Below are positions 36,279 to 49,139 of a stretch of 64,000 nucleotides of DNA, in pieces. Below the pieces are notes generated by a model that ran no database searches, had not been told where the DNA came from, and worked only from the letters and a program-made list of their open reading frames with translations. Source of the stretch: Paralvinella palmiformis. Lineage: Eukaryota > Annelida > Polychaeta > Terebellida > Alvinellidae. Location of the stretch: positions 149,501-213,500 of the forward strand of contig JAODUP010000162.1 of the NCBI GenBank assembly GCA_025642065.1. The letters are read 5' to 3'. The translations under genes and the position numbers were made by a program. How positions within the stretch are numbered: position 1 is the stretch's first letter; every line of letters starts with the position of its first letter.

Positions 36279-39200
36279 ATGGACAAGCTTCTTCGCTGTA
36301 ATCGAATTTTACAGTATACAACCCATTTAAGTTTTCATTATAAGAGGTAATTATTCTGTTTTTATGCATACACTATGTAAAATAAGCCATATGCATCCTT
36401 TTCAGTGTTACTTAAAATAGAAGCTCTGCACCACAAATATAATAACCCTGTATTTTATCAAGATTTGGTATCTTAAAGAACAATTATGTAAATTCTTTTG
36501 TATTATTTACTTAATATTGCCATTATGTAATGTGTCTTGACTGTATGAAAACCATTCCATTAATCACAAACTCATCTACTTTTTTCCTTTAATTTCTATT
36601 TGCCATATTGTCTATTCCACAAAAAGTTTTGATTGGCACCTTTCAGAGATGGAACCATCTCCGTGCTGTTTACCTCTTTAGATGAGTTTCTTGGACTTGG
36701 CCGTTATTAGTTCAATAAATTTTGAACTTCCTTGATAAAATAATAATGATGAAGGTTTAATAAAGTGGCCACACTAATAGTGGCCATACAATTACAAAGT
36801 CGCTGTGCTTAGAATTTTTTTAAATTCTTATTTTAATAATATAAATAATAACAAACTTCTATAGCACCAATGTCCTTGAAAAGAATCAAACTCAATGGCG
36901 CCAGTCCAGCTCAGTGGGATAAATATGGTATAAATCTAGACATTTAAAGAGTTGTAGATCTTACAAACTTACAAATCCAGCAAATATAAATTTATTAGTT
37001 AAACTAGCCTAAAATGTACAGCCAACATGAAGTAAGTCATGTGTAAATTTTAATAAAACTACTGAATTATTTGTATCGGTTGACTGTTGCCATTTGACAG
37101 CATGGTTGGCCATAGACCTCTATCACTGGAGTTAAAATAGTAGGATAGCTATGTCTGAAGGGTGCCTTATTTTTCATATCTCTTATTTAGTTTTGGAGGC
37201 TGTTCAGCCCATTTAGTCCAAAAGTGGCTATTAAAACATTCACATATTTCCATACATTTTAATGAAGTTTATATAGTAACACCTCCTCACGGGGCAACCA
37301 ACTTTTAGATGATTGTATAAATATAGAGCCAACAGCTCTGTTGGTTCACTGAATTGTGTAGAACCATATCTGATTGAGATGAGGAATGAAGACTATTCCA
37401 AGTTGCTAAACTCCTCTACTTTTCGATCTTTGTATGTTGCTTGTTATGGATAATCAATCACCTGATACTTTGTGCCTCCCAGATCTGCTGACATAGACAC
37501 AACATTGTTAATTTCCAGTGATAAGAATATATATTTGTACCTGGGGTATATTGGGAATTATGCTAATGGTCCATTAAGTAATAATAATAATGTATATGTA
37601 ATAAAGCGCCCTTACTAGCAGGAGCCATTCAAAGGCGCTGTACAAATAATATGTAATATAATAATACCCCAAATAATATGTCTGTAAAAACCCTGTAATG
37701 ATTTAAAAGATAGTAATTATTTATCTGTGAAAGCGACCTTAAATAGGTGTGTTTTTAGAAGAGACTTAAAATTTTCAAGAGATGACACATTTCTAATATT
37801 TGTCGGCAACTTATTCCACAAAGTGGGGGCTGCAACACTAAACACGCACTCACCATATGACTTGAGCCGAGACACTGGCACCTGCAATAGTATCTGACTG
37901 GATGACCTGAGTTTTCGGGATGACTTTCTAATGGAAACCAGTTCACAGGTTATTCTGGCACCATATCGTTAATAGATTTATAAGTTATTAACAAAATCTT
38001 GAAATGGATACGCTGTCTAACAGGTAGCCGATGTAGTTTTTGAAGATTTGGTGTGATATGATCGTATTTTCTAGTATTTGTTACAATGCGTGCTGACTAT
38101 TCTGAATTCGCTGAAGGCGATTAATGTTATAATCAGATATGCCATATAACAGGTAGTTACAATAGTCTATACGAGATGTAACAAAGGCATGAACTACAGT
38201 TACAAGTGATTCTTGTGTCAAGAATGCTTTTAAACAGTGGATCTTCTTAAGGTGGTAGTAGGCAGCTCAGCATTTTAAATAATCAATTCAGGAATTGGAA
38301 TTTACCATCAATTCCAGAATTGAATTGACCCTATGTCTGCTTGGTATATAAAAGATTTCTTCATTTTCAAAATCTAACACCTGTTAAGTCGGTTCTAGTC
38401 TACTTTAGATGTGACCTGTGAAGCCTATTTTCAGGTGCTTTCATCTTGCTTCTCCTATCTATAAGCAGACACATTATGAGGTACTTGGAGTCGGCAAAGA
38501 TGCCACAACACAAGAGATAAGAGATGCATTTGTAAAGCGCTCCAAAGAGGTAAGTGTCTTCTTGTAATTCGTTGCCTGTGAACTAGTAATCTGTACTTAT
38601 ATCGTCAGTAATGGAAAATTATGGTAAAGTGTTTTTATTTAGCAATAACAACGGGCTTCTCTTTAATTGATAACCATAGACCATGAATGTCTGTGTCTGG
38701 GTCTTCTCTATAAATACTTTTTAAAAGATCATTTAATAACAAAGGCATGTTGTGAAAATGACCAGAAATGCTGTTTTTAGTATGATATTTCATGATATAT
38801 TGTGGGATGGCTTGATAACGACGCACTTGTGTCATATCCCAGTCTGTTTAAAGTAGTATTGTGTTCGACTTACTTTGGATCTGTGATTTTTTTCAATTTT
38901 GCTATCTATTTTCACTTGTTTATCGTTGCCGTAGAGCTAATTGTAGTGCAGTGTGTATATCCTTATTGGCTTCTTTAAGATGGCAGAGTAATATCACATT
39001 TAGGTGCAGTCTACTGTTATCAGGGTACCGGATCCTGGCAATGATGTCATAATGGGACATTAGTCATCGGGTGCAAAAATATTGAACTGTATAAGAATGT
39101 GTGAAATATTAAAGTCTTCAAAAAATTACAACAGTATGCGATGAGGTATGACAATAGTATGTAATAAAAGTTAATATCTTTTTGCATCAGATTCATCCAG

Positions 39201-42200
39201 ATCTCAACCCTGATGATCCAGACACTCACGACAAATTTGTGCTCGTCAATGAGGCCTATAACACGCTGAGTAAGGTGAAGTCCAGGAGAGAGTATGACGA
39301 TATCCTGCAGCAGCCACCAACAGAAGGTAGACGAACTTATTACCATGGTCCTGGTGCAAGCCAAGGGTAAGTCACCAGTCTATACCATGTCAGTGTATGG
39401 ACCTGTATGTACTGTAGGTCCCTGCCATTAAGCCGGGGTCGTTTTTTAGGCCTAAAATATCACGATTTATGGTAGTACATTGAGCCAACCGAAAAATTTT
39501 AACTTTTCCCTGTAGTATTTCCAGGTGACATTTTGAACGCAGTAAATTGTTTTGTTTACATAATTCATTATTCAAACCAATGTGTTTTGTATACTGTCAG
39601 TAGATTAAGCCAAATTATAACGATCGTTTACACAAACTGTTTAATTAAACATTCAATGAACCACATATGAAGTCAATGACTTAGAAATAATTTGACATAT
39701 TGTCGATTACTACTGAACCTTTGATGGTACGTTTTGGTCACTAATGCAGCAATAACCTAGACAGTGTACATTACCAGTATATGTGGTCAGTCAGTAACTA
39801 ACACTCTATCGAAAATAAATTAATTAATCAGTAATTATCCCATTATTAGTATAAATATGCCCAGACAAAATATGTATGTGGGGACACCCTAATGTCTATG
39901 CCGCCAAACGAATGAGATATGATGCTCTTGGGTATGAGTTGTCTTGTTACTGACACTGCCTTTGAATTGAAATTCGTGAAATGTGCTACTGAGTCTAACA
40001 GCATTTATCCATAATTACAAAAATCAAACAATTCTACATATAAGTATTGATTTTCATTATAAAGCCATGTATAATTATCATCAACTTGTTTCACTTCTAT
40101 TTTCACCTTATGACTGGATTACTTGACACAGATCAGATATAGCACCAGCCATTAAGCTGACCTCCCAAAATAATGTTGACACAAAGTATCAGCTTAATGG
40201 CTGAGACCTACAGTATATAAAGCAGATATATAGTACTGTTCTAAGAAAACCAGAGTACACATTATTGATTGACTTTATATGTATGTCAGTAACAGACATG
40301 TTTTGTGTTTTTATGTTTATTTCGAATGGTGCCAAATTTTCTTGTGTAGCATAAATTCCAGCTGATATTGATAATTTCTGATGGAAGCAGCATTCAGCTT
40401 TTGTTGGCATCATATATAAACAGGCTAGAGTAGCCTAAGCACTGAAAATGGACACCAAATAGTTTGGCTGTCGTTAAATGTTTTCTGCAATATTTCTCTG
40501 AACAGAGGTTACTACAGTGGTGAATTTTACACGCCACCAAGACAGCCGGTTGATGAGAAATGGAGTTACTACGGCATAAAGGGTATTAAGAGAAAGTCTA
40601 ATGCTGAAGTTGCTGGTCTTGCAATCGCTATCATCTCAGTGGGTACATTTATTTACCTTATGACTGGCGTGTAAGTATGATTCATATGGTTTGTGTTATT
40701 TAAAAGTTGAATTTGGTAATATGCTGCATTGCAGTCCACTGTATCCAGATTTGAAGCCCTTTGGCCAACCCGTGTCTGTAGATTTTTGTTTCACATGGCC
40801 GTCTAATTTCCATAGGAACAATGACGCAGTGAATTTGTTTAAAATACACATATTTACATTTAATCATAAAGTACAGAATTTAGTGTTGTAAATTGGAGAG
40901 CCTGTATAGCTATGTAAGTTGTCTACCCATAGACCCTACCTGAAAGTTGTCTGTTAGTCAGTTCTTCCACATGTGACCAGCACTGTGGATAAATAGAAAT
41001 AATAGCTGACTCTCCTCATTATTTGCTGTTTTAGAAAACAATTAAGTTATAGAAGATATATTTGTCTCTAATTCACTCTGTTGGTTTGCAGAATTACCTA
41101 CTACTTTAGAAAAAAACACGAAGACAGGGTGTATAAAGAGAACCAAGCAATATATGATGATGTCAGAGCGAATGCTGGGTAAGTGATTTAATTTTATACG
41201 CTGAGTGCAATAGATTAGTAATGGATACTGTTGGGGTTTTACTGTGTGTGAAAGGTTTTCATAAAACACTAGTGTATATGTTATTGGTCCAACCATACAA
41301 CCACTTTTAGAATGTAGGATGTTTGTCATTAGTCCAATTCCATGAGTAAAAATTACTCAATAACCATGTAGTAAGCCTCACAGTTTTTCAGAAGTTCTTC
41401 TGGGCAGGTAATTGAAATATAAACAAAACTGATTCAGTAAAACTAACTATTCATATTCAAAAGTGGATAAGTAAATGGAACTTTTGTTGACCCGGCAGAT
41501 AAGTCGAGGTCTGTTTTTGACCCTGTAATTATTTCCTCGGGCCTATGCTCACCATATAGTCGAGGTCAATTGCCTTAATTTCCGCCGCCGTAATTTCCGC
41601 GTTATACACCAGAACTAAATGTGTCTTTTTTTTTAAAGAAAAACACTAGAAATCACTGCTCACAATTGAGAGAAATTTGTTTATTAAATACAACATCAAA
41701 GCAATTATGAAATCTGTATCACGCTGTTATACATGGAGGGTGTACGTAATTACGGACAAAATGACTGTCCTAAACCCTGCCATGTTGAATGACATAGGCA
41801 TTTCATCCATATTACCAATTTGTCCAAATTCAAAAGCCATCTCTTTCCCCTGTTTAATGATATATTGGTGAAAGCTGATTATTTTGTCCTCTACATCTTA
41901 CGGTAATTTCTGCGTGATGTGTCTCAGTGTAAGTCCACACCAATTCATAAACCAGCTACACCATCCTGGTGAAGCTTTGAATCCAGTCTCTACCTCGTAT
42001 TGCTTGTCCCAAGTAAACTTGATAGCCTGTATCCATATCATCACTCTGGTGACGATATATCCATTGTGGTGATACGTCAGTACCCAATCATTCAAAGCTC
42101 TCTCTAATTTGATGTACGGACTAACTCCGTAACATTTCGTCCTTTTCGTCCTCAGCATTTCAAATAAATATTTCTTCTGCTTTCTCAAGTCTCTCACTAG

Positions 42201-42374
42201 TTTTTCACTAACAGCAAAATGGCTGTCTGCAGCAGAGTTGTTTTCTTCTTTTCTTCGGCAAACTTAATGACTTTTAACTTAAACTGTGCATCGTACGAAT
42301 TTCACTTTCGTTTCAAACTCATGGTGTTGGCAAGTGCGTCGTAAATATATCAGTATCAATTTCTTCACCGGCAG

Positions 42375-42412
<38 letters not shown>

Positions 42413-43313
42413 GGATTTCACTTTGATGTTATAACTATGCTGTGCTGAATAAGCGACAATCTGGGGATTCTCCCCGAAAAACAAAACAAACAATGTTATA
42501 ACTAATAAACAAACTTGTCACACCAAACACACAATGTGAACAGTGTTTTCTATAGTATTGTTAATCATCTGGAGGTACTGGTAGTTTATGGGGCGTGACT
42601 ATCAACTATTATTACACAAAGACTGGCATGTTTGTGAGATCCAAATAACAGTTTGGTGAAACTTAATTGTTATTTATTGGATAAGACTATAGTAGGCAGA
42701 GATTTTGTTCCAACTCTGGCTCACACAAACACGCCTGATTGCAAGTGTTATTAATTCATTGTTTCACAGCACATCTGGAAGTACTGGTAGGTAACAATGC
42801 GTGACTATCAGGTATTAATATATAAAGACCGGCATGTTTGTGATATCCAACAAAAGTTTGGGGAAAATTAATTGTTATTTATTGAATAATAATGATTTAG
42901 TAGCCAGCGATGTGACGCTTTTATTCTGACTCTGGCTGTTATTGGGTTGTATCCTGTAGTGCTGTGTGTACAGGATGGACGACATAATATTTCCTTCAGC
43001 TGGTAGGAACTATGTCGGGTGTATAAGTCGAGGTGCTTCTGGAAGCTTCCTTTTCACTACCAAAAAAATCGACTTACATGAGTATATACAGTAATCAGGA
43101 GGATTTCAAAATTAGTAATAGAAGTTATTTCTTATATAATATATTCGTCTCTGTGTGTGGGAACTCTTGATGCATTGTGAATGATTTAATTGTTTTTCAC
43201 GATTTGTTTGTTTCGTTTACTCCTGTAGGAGGTTTAAGACCCCCGAGCAGCTAGAGAATTATATCCTACAGCATCAAGAAAAAACGGCTGGCATGATACC
43301 AAGACCAAAATGA
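36279..43313 (+). CDS. DNAJC4: DnaJ homolog subfamily C member 4-like, copy C
   Basis: Third J-domain membrane co-chaperone. Exons: 36279-36346, 38435-38549, 39191-39366, 40506-40670, 41092-41178, 43229-43313 (TGA). The sum is 696 nt, 231 residues, GT-AG throughout with closing phases. The N-terminus MDKLLRCNRILQ parallels the other copies but is two codons shorter. The J domain reads THYEVLGVGKDATTQEI, then IHPDLNPDDPDTHDKFV with HPD intact, then NEAYNTLSK. After TYYHGPGA come an aromatic linker, KRKSNAEVA, the transmembrane helix (GLAIAIISVGTFIYLMTGV), KHEDRVYKENQAIYDDVR and RFKTPEQLENYILQHQ. Exons 2 and 5 match the lengths in the other copies (115 and 87 nt). Intron 1 contains a LINE fragment and intron 5 a pogo-like transposon, making this the longest copy. 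Candidate AATAAA signals lie at 43330 and 44387. Confidence 0.87.
37570..38265 (-). pseudogene. CR1/L2-like LINE ORF2 C-terminal fragment
   Basis: Minus-strand frames read FLTQESLVTVVHAFVTSRID, YCNYLLYGISDYNINRLQR, then LHRLPVRQRIHFKILLITYK and CVFSVAAPTLWNKLPTNIRN, then FKSLLKTHLFK. This is the classic C-terminus of CR1/L2-clade reverse transcriptases. The 3' end reads GGCGCTTTATTACATATA with an ATT-rich tail. Frame breaks show decay. It lies in intron 1 of DNAJC4 copy C. Confidence 0.85.
38284..38340. repeat. Fragment of the CAATTCC-rich repeat
   Basis: ATTCAGGAATTGGAATTTAC, ATCAATTCCAGAATTGAATT and GACCCTATGTCTG resemble the termini of the copy at 20615-20965. Confidence 0.6.
42377..42411. 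repeat. (AT)n microsatellite
   Basis: AT run inside the pogo-like element, just 5' of its transposase start. Confidence 0.95.
42430..42500 (+). mobile_element. SINE family A tail fragment
   Basis: TGCTGTGCTGAATAAGCGAC, AATCTGGGGATTCTCCCCGA and the following AAACAAAAC match the tail at 62690-62745. It is nested in the pogo-like element. Confidence 0.7.
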
Positions 43314-44900
43314 ATCGTCTACAAAGCAAAATAAATTTAACCAATAGTTACGAGTAGGAGAAATTCAGTTATATTTAGGAGATTGAACATTGGTGACATT
43401 ATGTGCCATAGTGCAGAAATTAGCACACAACCAAGATGCTTAGCTTTTGTTTTGTTCGAGAAATGCACCACATGAAGTTTGCGACATTATAATTACAGTA
43501 CTACGTCAACAAATAGTATGGAATCTGATTGATTGGAGAAGTGTTTTGTTGTGCACATATGTCTATTGTATATTCCACACATGCTGATTGAGCACAATCG
43601 TAGCATATTGTTTAATAGATGTACGGAGTAAGATGTACGAATTAAACCTGTTATTCTGAGAAATTGTGGTAAATACTAGTTTCTTCTTATAGCAGTGTGG
43701 AAGCCATGAAGATGAAGACTGATAAAAATGTGTTTTGTAGTTCTTTATGGAACCATGTCCTGTTTTCATTGCAGTCATCACTGAACTTGTATTGTGTTGC
43801 CAATGCAATGAACTGTATTTCTGTTATTTTTGTTTCTGGTTAAACATTAGGTACGTGAACAAACCTTGACCGACTTGTATTATTGTTGGTGTGGTGGTGC
43901 ATGTATTTATGGTGTTTGGACATTCTTGTGAATTATATACAGTGATCAGTTCGATTTTTATGCAATAGTTATTTGCACGTCTCCACATCTGTACAATATT
44001 TGAAATGGACATTTTTATGACAGCTTTTCAAATGGGTAATTTAGCAAACTTTCGTGAGCAAAGATTTGAAGGCTCTATTACAGCTGCTGATAAGGGTTAA
44101 TGGTATGCGTTTTCTCTTGGTTCAATTAATTCCATTGCAGATGTCAACCATGTAATACAGTTACTAATTATATTACATGGTCCAAATCTGTAATTAGCCC
44201 CCATTATTTTATGCCACGTGTGCTTTTTGTTGTTGTATAAGAGCTATTGTTTCATGTTACATTATTGTGTACCATGCAAATCAGGAGATCATATTTCACA
44301 TTATATGTATTAGTGTGTGTCTGCGTGTGTGTGACTTCGGGTTGATGGCGTGTGTCATCAGCTCTCTGTGTTTGAAATCACGAAAAAATAAAGGATTCAT
44401 TGTTATATTGTTAATTAGTTGTTTCCAGTAGTCGGTGTATGTTATCTAACTCTACATGGAGTTAATAGACAAAATGACAGATTGGTCGGAATCTGCTTTA
44501 ATAATATCAGTTATTTTACAGAAACAGTGAAAATAGAACTTTTGTTCTGGAACAGTATGTACTGGAAATCCCCCGATATGGATATTTTATTAATAACCAT
44601 GTGGCTAATAATAATTAAATATCCTATTTCAGAAAATAAAAATATTGTAGATTTATTGAAGCACCCATACTAGTAGTACCGGTAGGTGTCATTCACAAGC
44701 TTTGTAAAGTGAAATTACATAAAAGCATACAGTGTGTAACTTAAAGAACTTATAGATTAAAAAAAAAAATTATCAGTTTATTTAATATTAATAATAAACC
44801 AAATACATCATATATTTAATAATTAACTATGACCATAAAGGAAATGCATATTTACTAGATAATCAAAATCCATGAAGTTCAAAATAGTTGTAGGAAGTGA
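43314..44900. other. 3' flank of DNAJC4 copy C; nothing further recognised
   Basis: Likely contains the 3' UTR of copy C, with AATAAA at 43330 and 44387. No separate gene or repeat was recognised. Confidence 0.4.
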
Positions 44901-44930
44901 ACTGCTGAAGCTGGGTAGCATACGGCTACA

Positions 44931-45625
44931 CGGTAAACGGACAAAACCCCACTTTAAAAACACGATGGTATATATATATATATATATGTTTATTTTATAA
45001 TTGTCACAAATAATAGAAGGACGAGAAATTTATTTGAAATCAATCAAATAAAATACCTATAATGTGAAACAGTTCAAATGTATCAAACAGAAACTGTACC
45101 AACGATTTACTTGGCCAATCGTACACAGTGTCCAATGCATCGTAATGTCACTTCTACCGACTTTAGGCCATCTCGACGGTCAACACACATGTTTCGCAAA
45201 TTAATCTGGAGCTGAGGAGTCTGCTAGCGAACACGCTTGGCTGGTGGTTCACCACGCTCATCATACAACAGCAATGTTGCAACATGGGCCTGATCCTTCC
45301 GGATACTATCAATAGCTCTCCAGATGGTCGGGTAACTGTGTCCTACCAGCTTCGAAAATCCATCCCTCACATACGTTGTTTGTTCTGGAACCACCTTCAA
45401 TGGTGATGGTGTGCACATTCCATATAGATGGGCGGCTTGCGACGGATGCGAATTGGGGGAATAGTCCCATCTGGACGTTGTGGTGGCTCTATCTGACGAT
45501 AGGATCCAGAAACTTACGTGTTGACAAAATATTATAGTAATGGCTCAAATCCATCTGGAATGTTTTCCCGGAGATAAATCATTCCCTCGGCTACGTCTTC
45601 TTCTGGCAAGAAAGCGAGGCCGTCC
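44931..45625 (-). pseudogene. Mutator-like (FLYWCH/MULE-type) transposase remnant
   Basis: Minus-strand frames from about 45600 read EDVAEGMIYLRENIPDGFEP, FVNTYVSGSYRQIEPPQRPD, then, after a frameshift near 45415, VPEQTTYVRDGFSKLVGHSY, PTIWRAIDSIRKDQAHVATL and QINLRNMCVDRRDG. This resembles the C-terminal part of MULE transposases, where RTNN..E..H...... HP.IW precedes a basic helix. Catalytic residues lie upstream and are absent. GGTAAACGGACAAAACCCCA at about 44938 may be its terminal repeat, since the same word occurs at 59425. Family call is moderate. Confidence 0.55.
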
Positions 45626-45646
45626 AAAAAAAAATTCTTCAACAGT

Positions 45647-45647
45647 T

Positions 45648-45688
<41 letters not shown>

Positions 45689-45689
45689 T
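45647..45689. repeat. (AT)n-(GT)n compound microsatellite
   Basis: AT run followed by GT run. Confidence 0.95.
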
Positions 45690-46079
45690 AAGTCTTATTT
45701 TACATGTAACGCACTTTTGAACATGTACAATATTATAGAGAGTGCTATATAAATGTTGTATATAATCATAAAAAATTATTAATTAATCAATCAAAGGCCT
45801 AATAAAACAACATTTATTAAATATTAATGGAAAAACACAACTGTGCCAACAATAGAGGCAGATAAGCGAAATATGAGATGATAGAAATTAGCCGTAGTAA
45901 TCAGAGATTTCGCCAAGAATCGGTGAACGAGGAAGCGGAAATCCTACGTACCTATTAAAATAACATTTGACGATACACCGCTACCAGGTTCTGATCTAAG
46001 CAGCGCCTGGGGTGCACATTTCCATACTCTGTAGACCTGAACACCACATAGCCGTCGAAATATTTTTCAACATAAAAAT

Positions 46080-46960
46080 ATCACCATGAATAATTATCAT
46101 TCATACAGGGGCCCGTCTATCTGTGAGCTGGTTACACAGAACCGTATTAGCAACATTATCAATAAGCTGAAAAACAACAAATCTCGGGGGATTTTTAATG
46201 GGTACGTGAAACTTGCACAGAGCCAATATTCTGTTATATCCTAACTTATGACATCAACAACATCCTGAAAAGTACCAAATTCCTGCTGACTTGAAGAGAG
46301 GATCGGCGACACCTGTGTACAAAAGATATAAAATCCAACCCTGCTGTGCACAGGCGAATTGCAGTCACCCCAACGAAAGGAAAGTTCCTGGAATAAACAG
46401 TGGACCTGCCAACTAAGTCTATGCTAGAAGTTAAGACTGAACTATTACTGCTGCGGGGCTACTATGCTGGATCTCTTATTACAGCTCTCCTTTTATAGAA
46501 GCCTATGCATGCAGAAGCAAGAGACTTGGATACTCTATCGTATGCAGATTTTCTGGACTTCTCGAATACATTTGATGTTGTCTGACATCAGTTCATATTT
46601 ATGAAGATAGCGGAGCTTGGAACGTGGCGATCTGTGGTTACTTTACTGAGAGCTGTATGAAGGTACGTACGAGTTCAACGGTCAAATGTCAGGGCACCTA
46701 CTCCATTTAATTTACATAATCCCAGGCTGTCCAACAAGGAGGCATACCATCGACCGTGTTGTTCTAAGTGAGAGGTGACTCACTCTTCAAAAAAATTGTC
46801 ACCGGGTGTTCTTAGCAGGAACACTCGATGTAAGTGTGCCTACGTGTGCGAATGATACGATTCTCATTTCCTCTTACCCTATCAGCCAGGAAGTGACTGT
46901 GAAAGATAATCATTTCAGTACCACAAACACTAAGGCCTACGGGGGCAAGGCTGGGTATTC
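46080..46960 (+). pseudogene. Strongly decayed LINE reverse transcriptase
   Basis: Plus-strand pieces in shifting frames: NRISNIINKLKNNKSRG, then HRRIAVTPTKGKFLE, then LSYADFLDFSNTFDVV followed by HQFIFMKIAELG. These correspond to the fingers, the NYR.(I/V)S.. region and the first catalytic Asp region (VDFLDFSKAFD-like) of non-LTR reverse transcriptases. Many stops. It is older than the copy at 23-24.6 kb and of a different subfamily. Confidence 0.6.
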
Positions 46961-47142
46961 GTAGGACCTCCATGTCGAAAAATGCCTGATGGAAGTCTGT
47001 GGGCCCGATAGGCCCCCGTGTATCCCCCCCCCGGAATCTATGAGACCTATTTTATTTTGTTCCTGGGACTTCTTCCAACATGAACATTAGACGCCACCAT
47101 CACTATATTGGGATGGACTACTTGTGTGACGTCATTTAAAAA

Positions 47143-47196
47143 ATGTGTGTGTGTGTGTGTGTGTGTGTGACACACACACAGAGAGAGAGAGAGAGA
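47143..47196. repeat. (GT)n-(AC)n-(AG)n compound microsatellite
   Basis: GT run meets an AC run through GTGACAC, so the arms are self-complementary, then an AG run. Confidence 0.95.
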
Positions 47197-47199
47197 AGT

Positions 47200-48955
47200 T
47201 CACCGTGACTCGTCAGCCACCACGAATCCGCATTTCTCGATTCCATTAACTGATAATGAGTTAAATTTAATTCCCACGCATTGAAGACAGACGTGTAATT
47301 ATACAAATGTTGTGCCTGGCGAAGAACAACTGTCAATGTTTTGCACGAGAAATACTCAGTTGGATTCATATAAATCCGTAGATGTCCATTCAAGGTGAAT
47401 TCGTCTGGAATTAAAATGTCGTTTTATCAATAATTTCTGTTTTGCACAGCTACTGGAAGAATTTACTCTTCGTGCAAATTATATTATATTATAAATTGAT
47501 TTAATATTTAAGAAGAATAAAATAAGATCAGTCGAGATTTAATACAATTGTTTAATGGCTACTGACGAGCTTCCGTGGATGGTGCCAAAATTACAGGATA
47601 GACAACGTACATTAAATTATTAATATTAATAATCCAAGCATGCTGGAAATAAACCTTTCGAAGATATGATTTAAATCATTCATATACAATGTGAAAAAAG
47701 GTACAACTATTCCACCTTCACGTACACCTTTACAAACATAACAATCCCTGGCTATAACAGCACCTCAGTCCATCTCCATTCGCTAGTTGTCACCTGGCGT
47801 GTTTTTCTTCTTCTAAACACCGTGTTGTCTAAATAACCATTTCATGTTTAATCGTCCAGCTTCATCTGGTAGATTTGTCGGCGTTCTTTTGTGACCATTT
47901 CAGTGCCGCGTACTGATTTGTACGCATTTTCTCGTGAAGTTCACTCCTGAATATCTGGAACACAGACTTCAGCCTAACTGACATGCTCAGCAACAAAAAT
48001 CAGTATTTATTTACCTTTGTAAAATACTCTTATATAGCCAATAGATCCAGATAAACCAGTTTAGGTACAGCTAGTTTGATCGAGAGAATTCAAGACACCA
48101 TCCTTAATTGACGTCATGAAAACGCATTGAACCTTTCTGTCGGCTAGCTATAATAATTAGACTATGCCTGTAACAATATAATGACCGTTGTAAGTAATTT
48201 CACATTAAAACATGATAAGTTGGTCAATCCAACATTTGTGAGCAGATGTAGGTAATATTTAATCATTTTTGGCGTCATGTCTAGACTATTTCTTATCATC
48301 CGACTTTAAATATGCCCATCACTGCTCCAGAAAAAGAAGAAAAAACATACATTTTTTCACCTGGATCATGGGTCATAATTGGCCGGAAGCGTATCCATGA
48401 ATTTAGGAGGGTCAGTGCACCTAACAGCCGTTAATACATATAGGTATGATGCAGTATGAGACTAAACATGTAACAACAAACAAATGGAAAACCTTTATTT
48501 CATCATGCTAATGCAGCGTGTAAGTAGCTGGAGCTAATACGGATTCCTCAAATGACAGATTATACGACTGGAAGAAGAAAGGGCACGTGCTCGACGTGCA
48601 GAGGTTGATTCAAATCACAGATGCTCTCCCTTTGCATAACTAACTGTACACGTTAATATCATTTGATTAACTACTGAATTGTTTTCTCTTTTTGTGTGTT
48701 TGATTTGAGGGATTATCCGTGTCTTATCAGAATGACGCACTACATATGGCTGTCCATCGTTGATAGCATTATGGAATCAACAGAGAGGCGGGATCGAACC
48801 TTTCATTTAATTAATTCCCTGAGAACGTGATTGATCATCGATTTTGGTGTGCCCCATGTGGTACAGATCCACCGGTGTATCTGGATAACTTAATATAATA
48901 TAGCATTAAAACCTGCGCTGCGCCCCACTATAAAACAGCGTGTACACAGATACGG
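47200..48955. other. Intergenic, nothing recognised
   Basis: No convincing coding frame or known repeat seen. Confidence 0.5.
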
Positions 48956-48957
48956 AC

Positions 48958-49139
48958 GTCGGTGAGCTCCGGTGGCCTAGCAGTTAAGCACCCGGCACTT
49001 GGTGCCAACGGCCACACGTTCGAACCCCGTAAGAGGTAAACTTTTTCAGATATTAATTTCTCGGCTCACAATATCGTGGGTGGCTGACCACGTTAAATGG
49101 CGCTGCCGTCTCCACTGAATTATTAAAAATAAAGGGGGA
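48958..49139 (+). mobile_element. SINE family A, 5' part
   Basis: tRNA-like head GAGCTCCGGTGGCCTAGCAG and B-box region CACGTTCGAACCCCG. The body follows: TTTCTCGGCTCACAATATCG, CACGTTAAATGGCGCTGCCG, ending at AATAAAGGGGGA. It stops abruptly against a reverse transcriptase fragment. Confidence 0.88.

Larger units (their letters stand above)
41485..43094 (-). mobile_element. Pogo/Tigger-like DNA transposon with decayed transposase
   Basis: On the minus strand the right end (43094) reads TTACTGTATATACTCATGTA and the other end has GACTATATGG...GACTTATCTGCCGGGTC. The transposase starts near 42330 with MSLKRK-stop, DAQFKLKVIKFAEE, then a frameshift into VRDLRKQK. A CENP-B-type HTH follows: ERALNDWVLTYHHNGYIVTR, then FKASPGWCSWFMNWCGL. 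Next is the start of a DDE core, IGNMDEMPMSFNMAG. The rest of the DDE domain is missing. The untranslated 5' part (42560-42990) carries the same two tandem units as the copy at 15.0 kb. It lies in intron 5 of DNAJC4 copy C. Confidence 0.82.

Noticed and set aside
41897..42197. 99-codon minus-strand frame considered as a host gene
   Set aside because: It has the CENP-B HTH of a pogo-like transposase, sits between transposon ends, and is flanked by a stop and frameshift in the upstream part.
48958..49040. tRNA gene candidate (GGTGGCCTAGCAGTTAAGC...GTTCGAACCCCG)
   Set aside because: Has A and B boxes but continues into the SINE family A body and recurs at 61.0 and 62.4 kb, so it is a SINE head rather than a tRNA gene.
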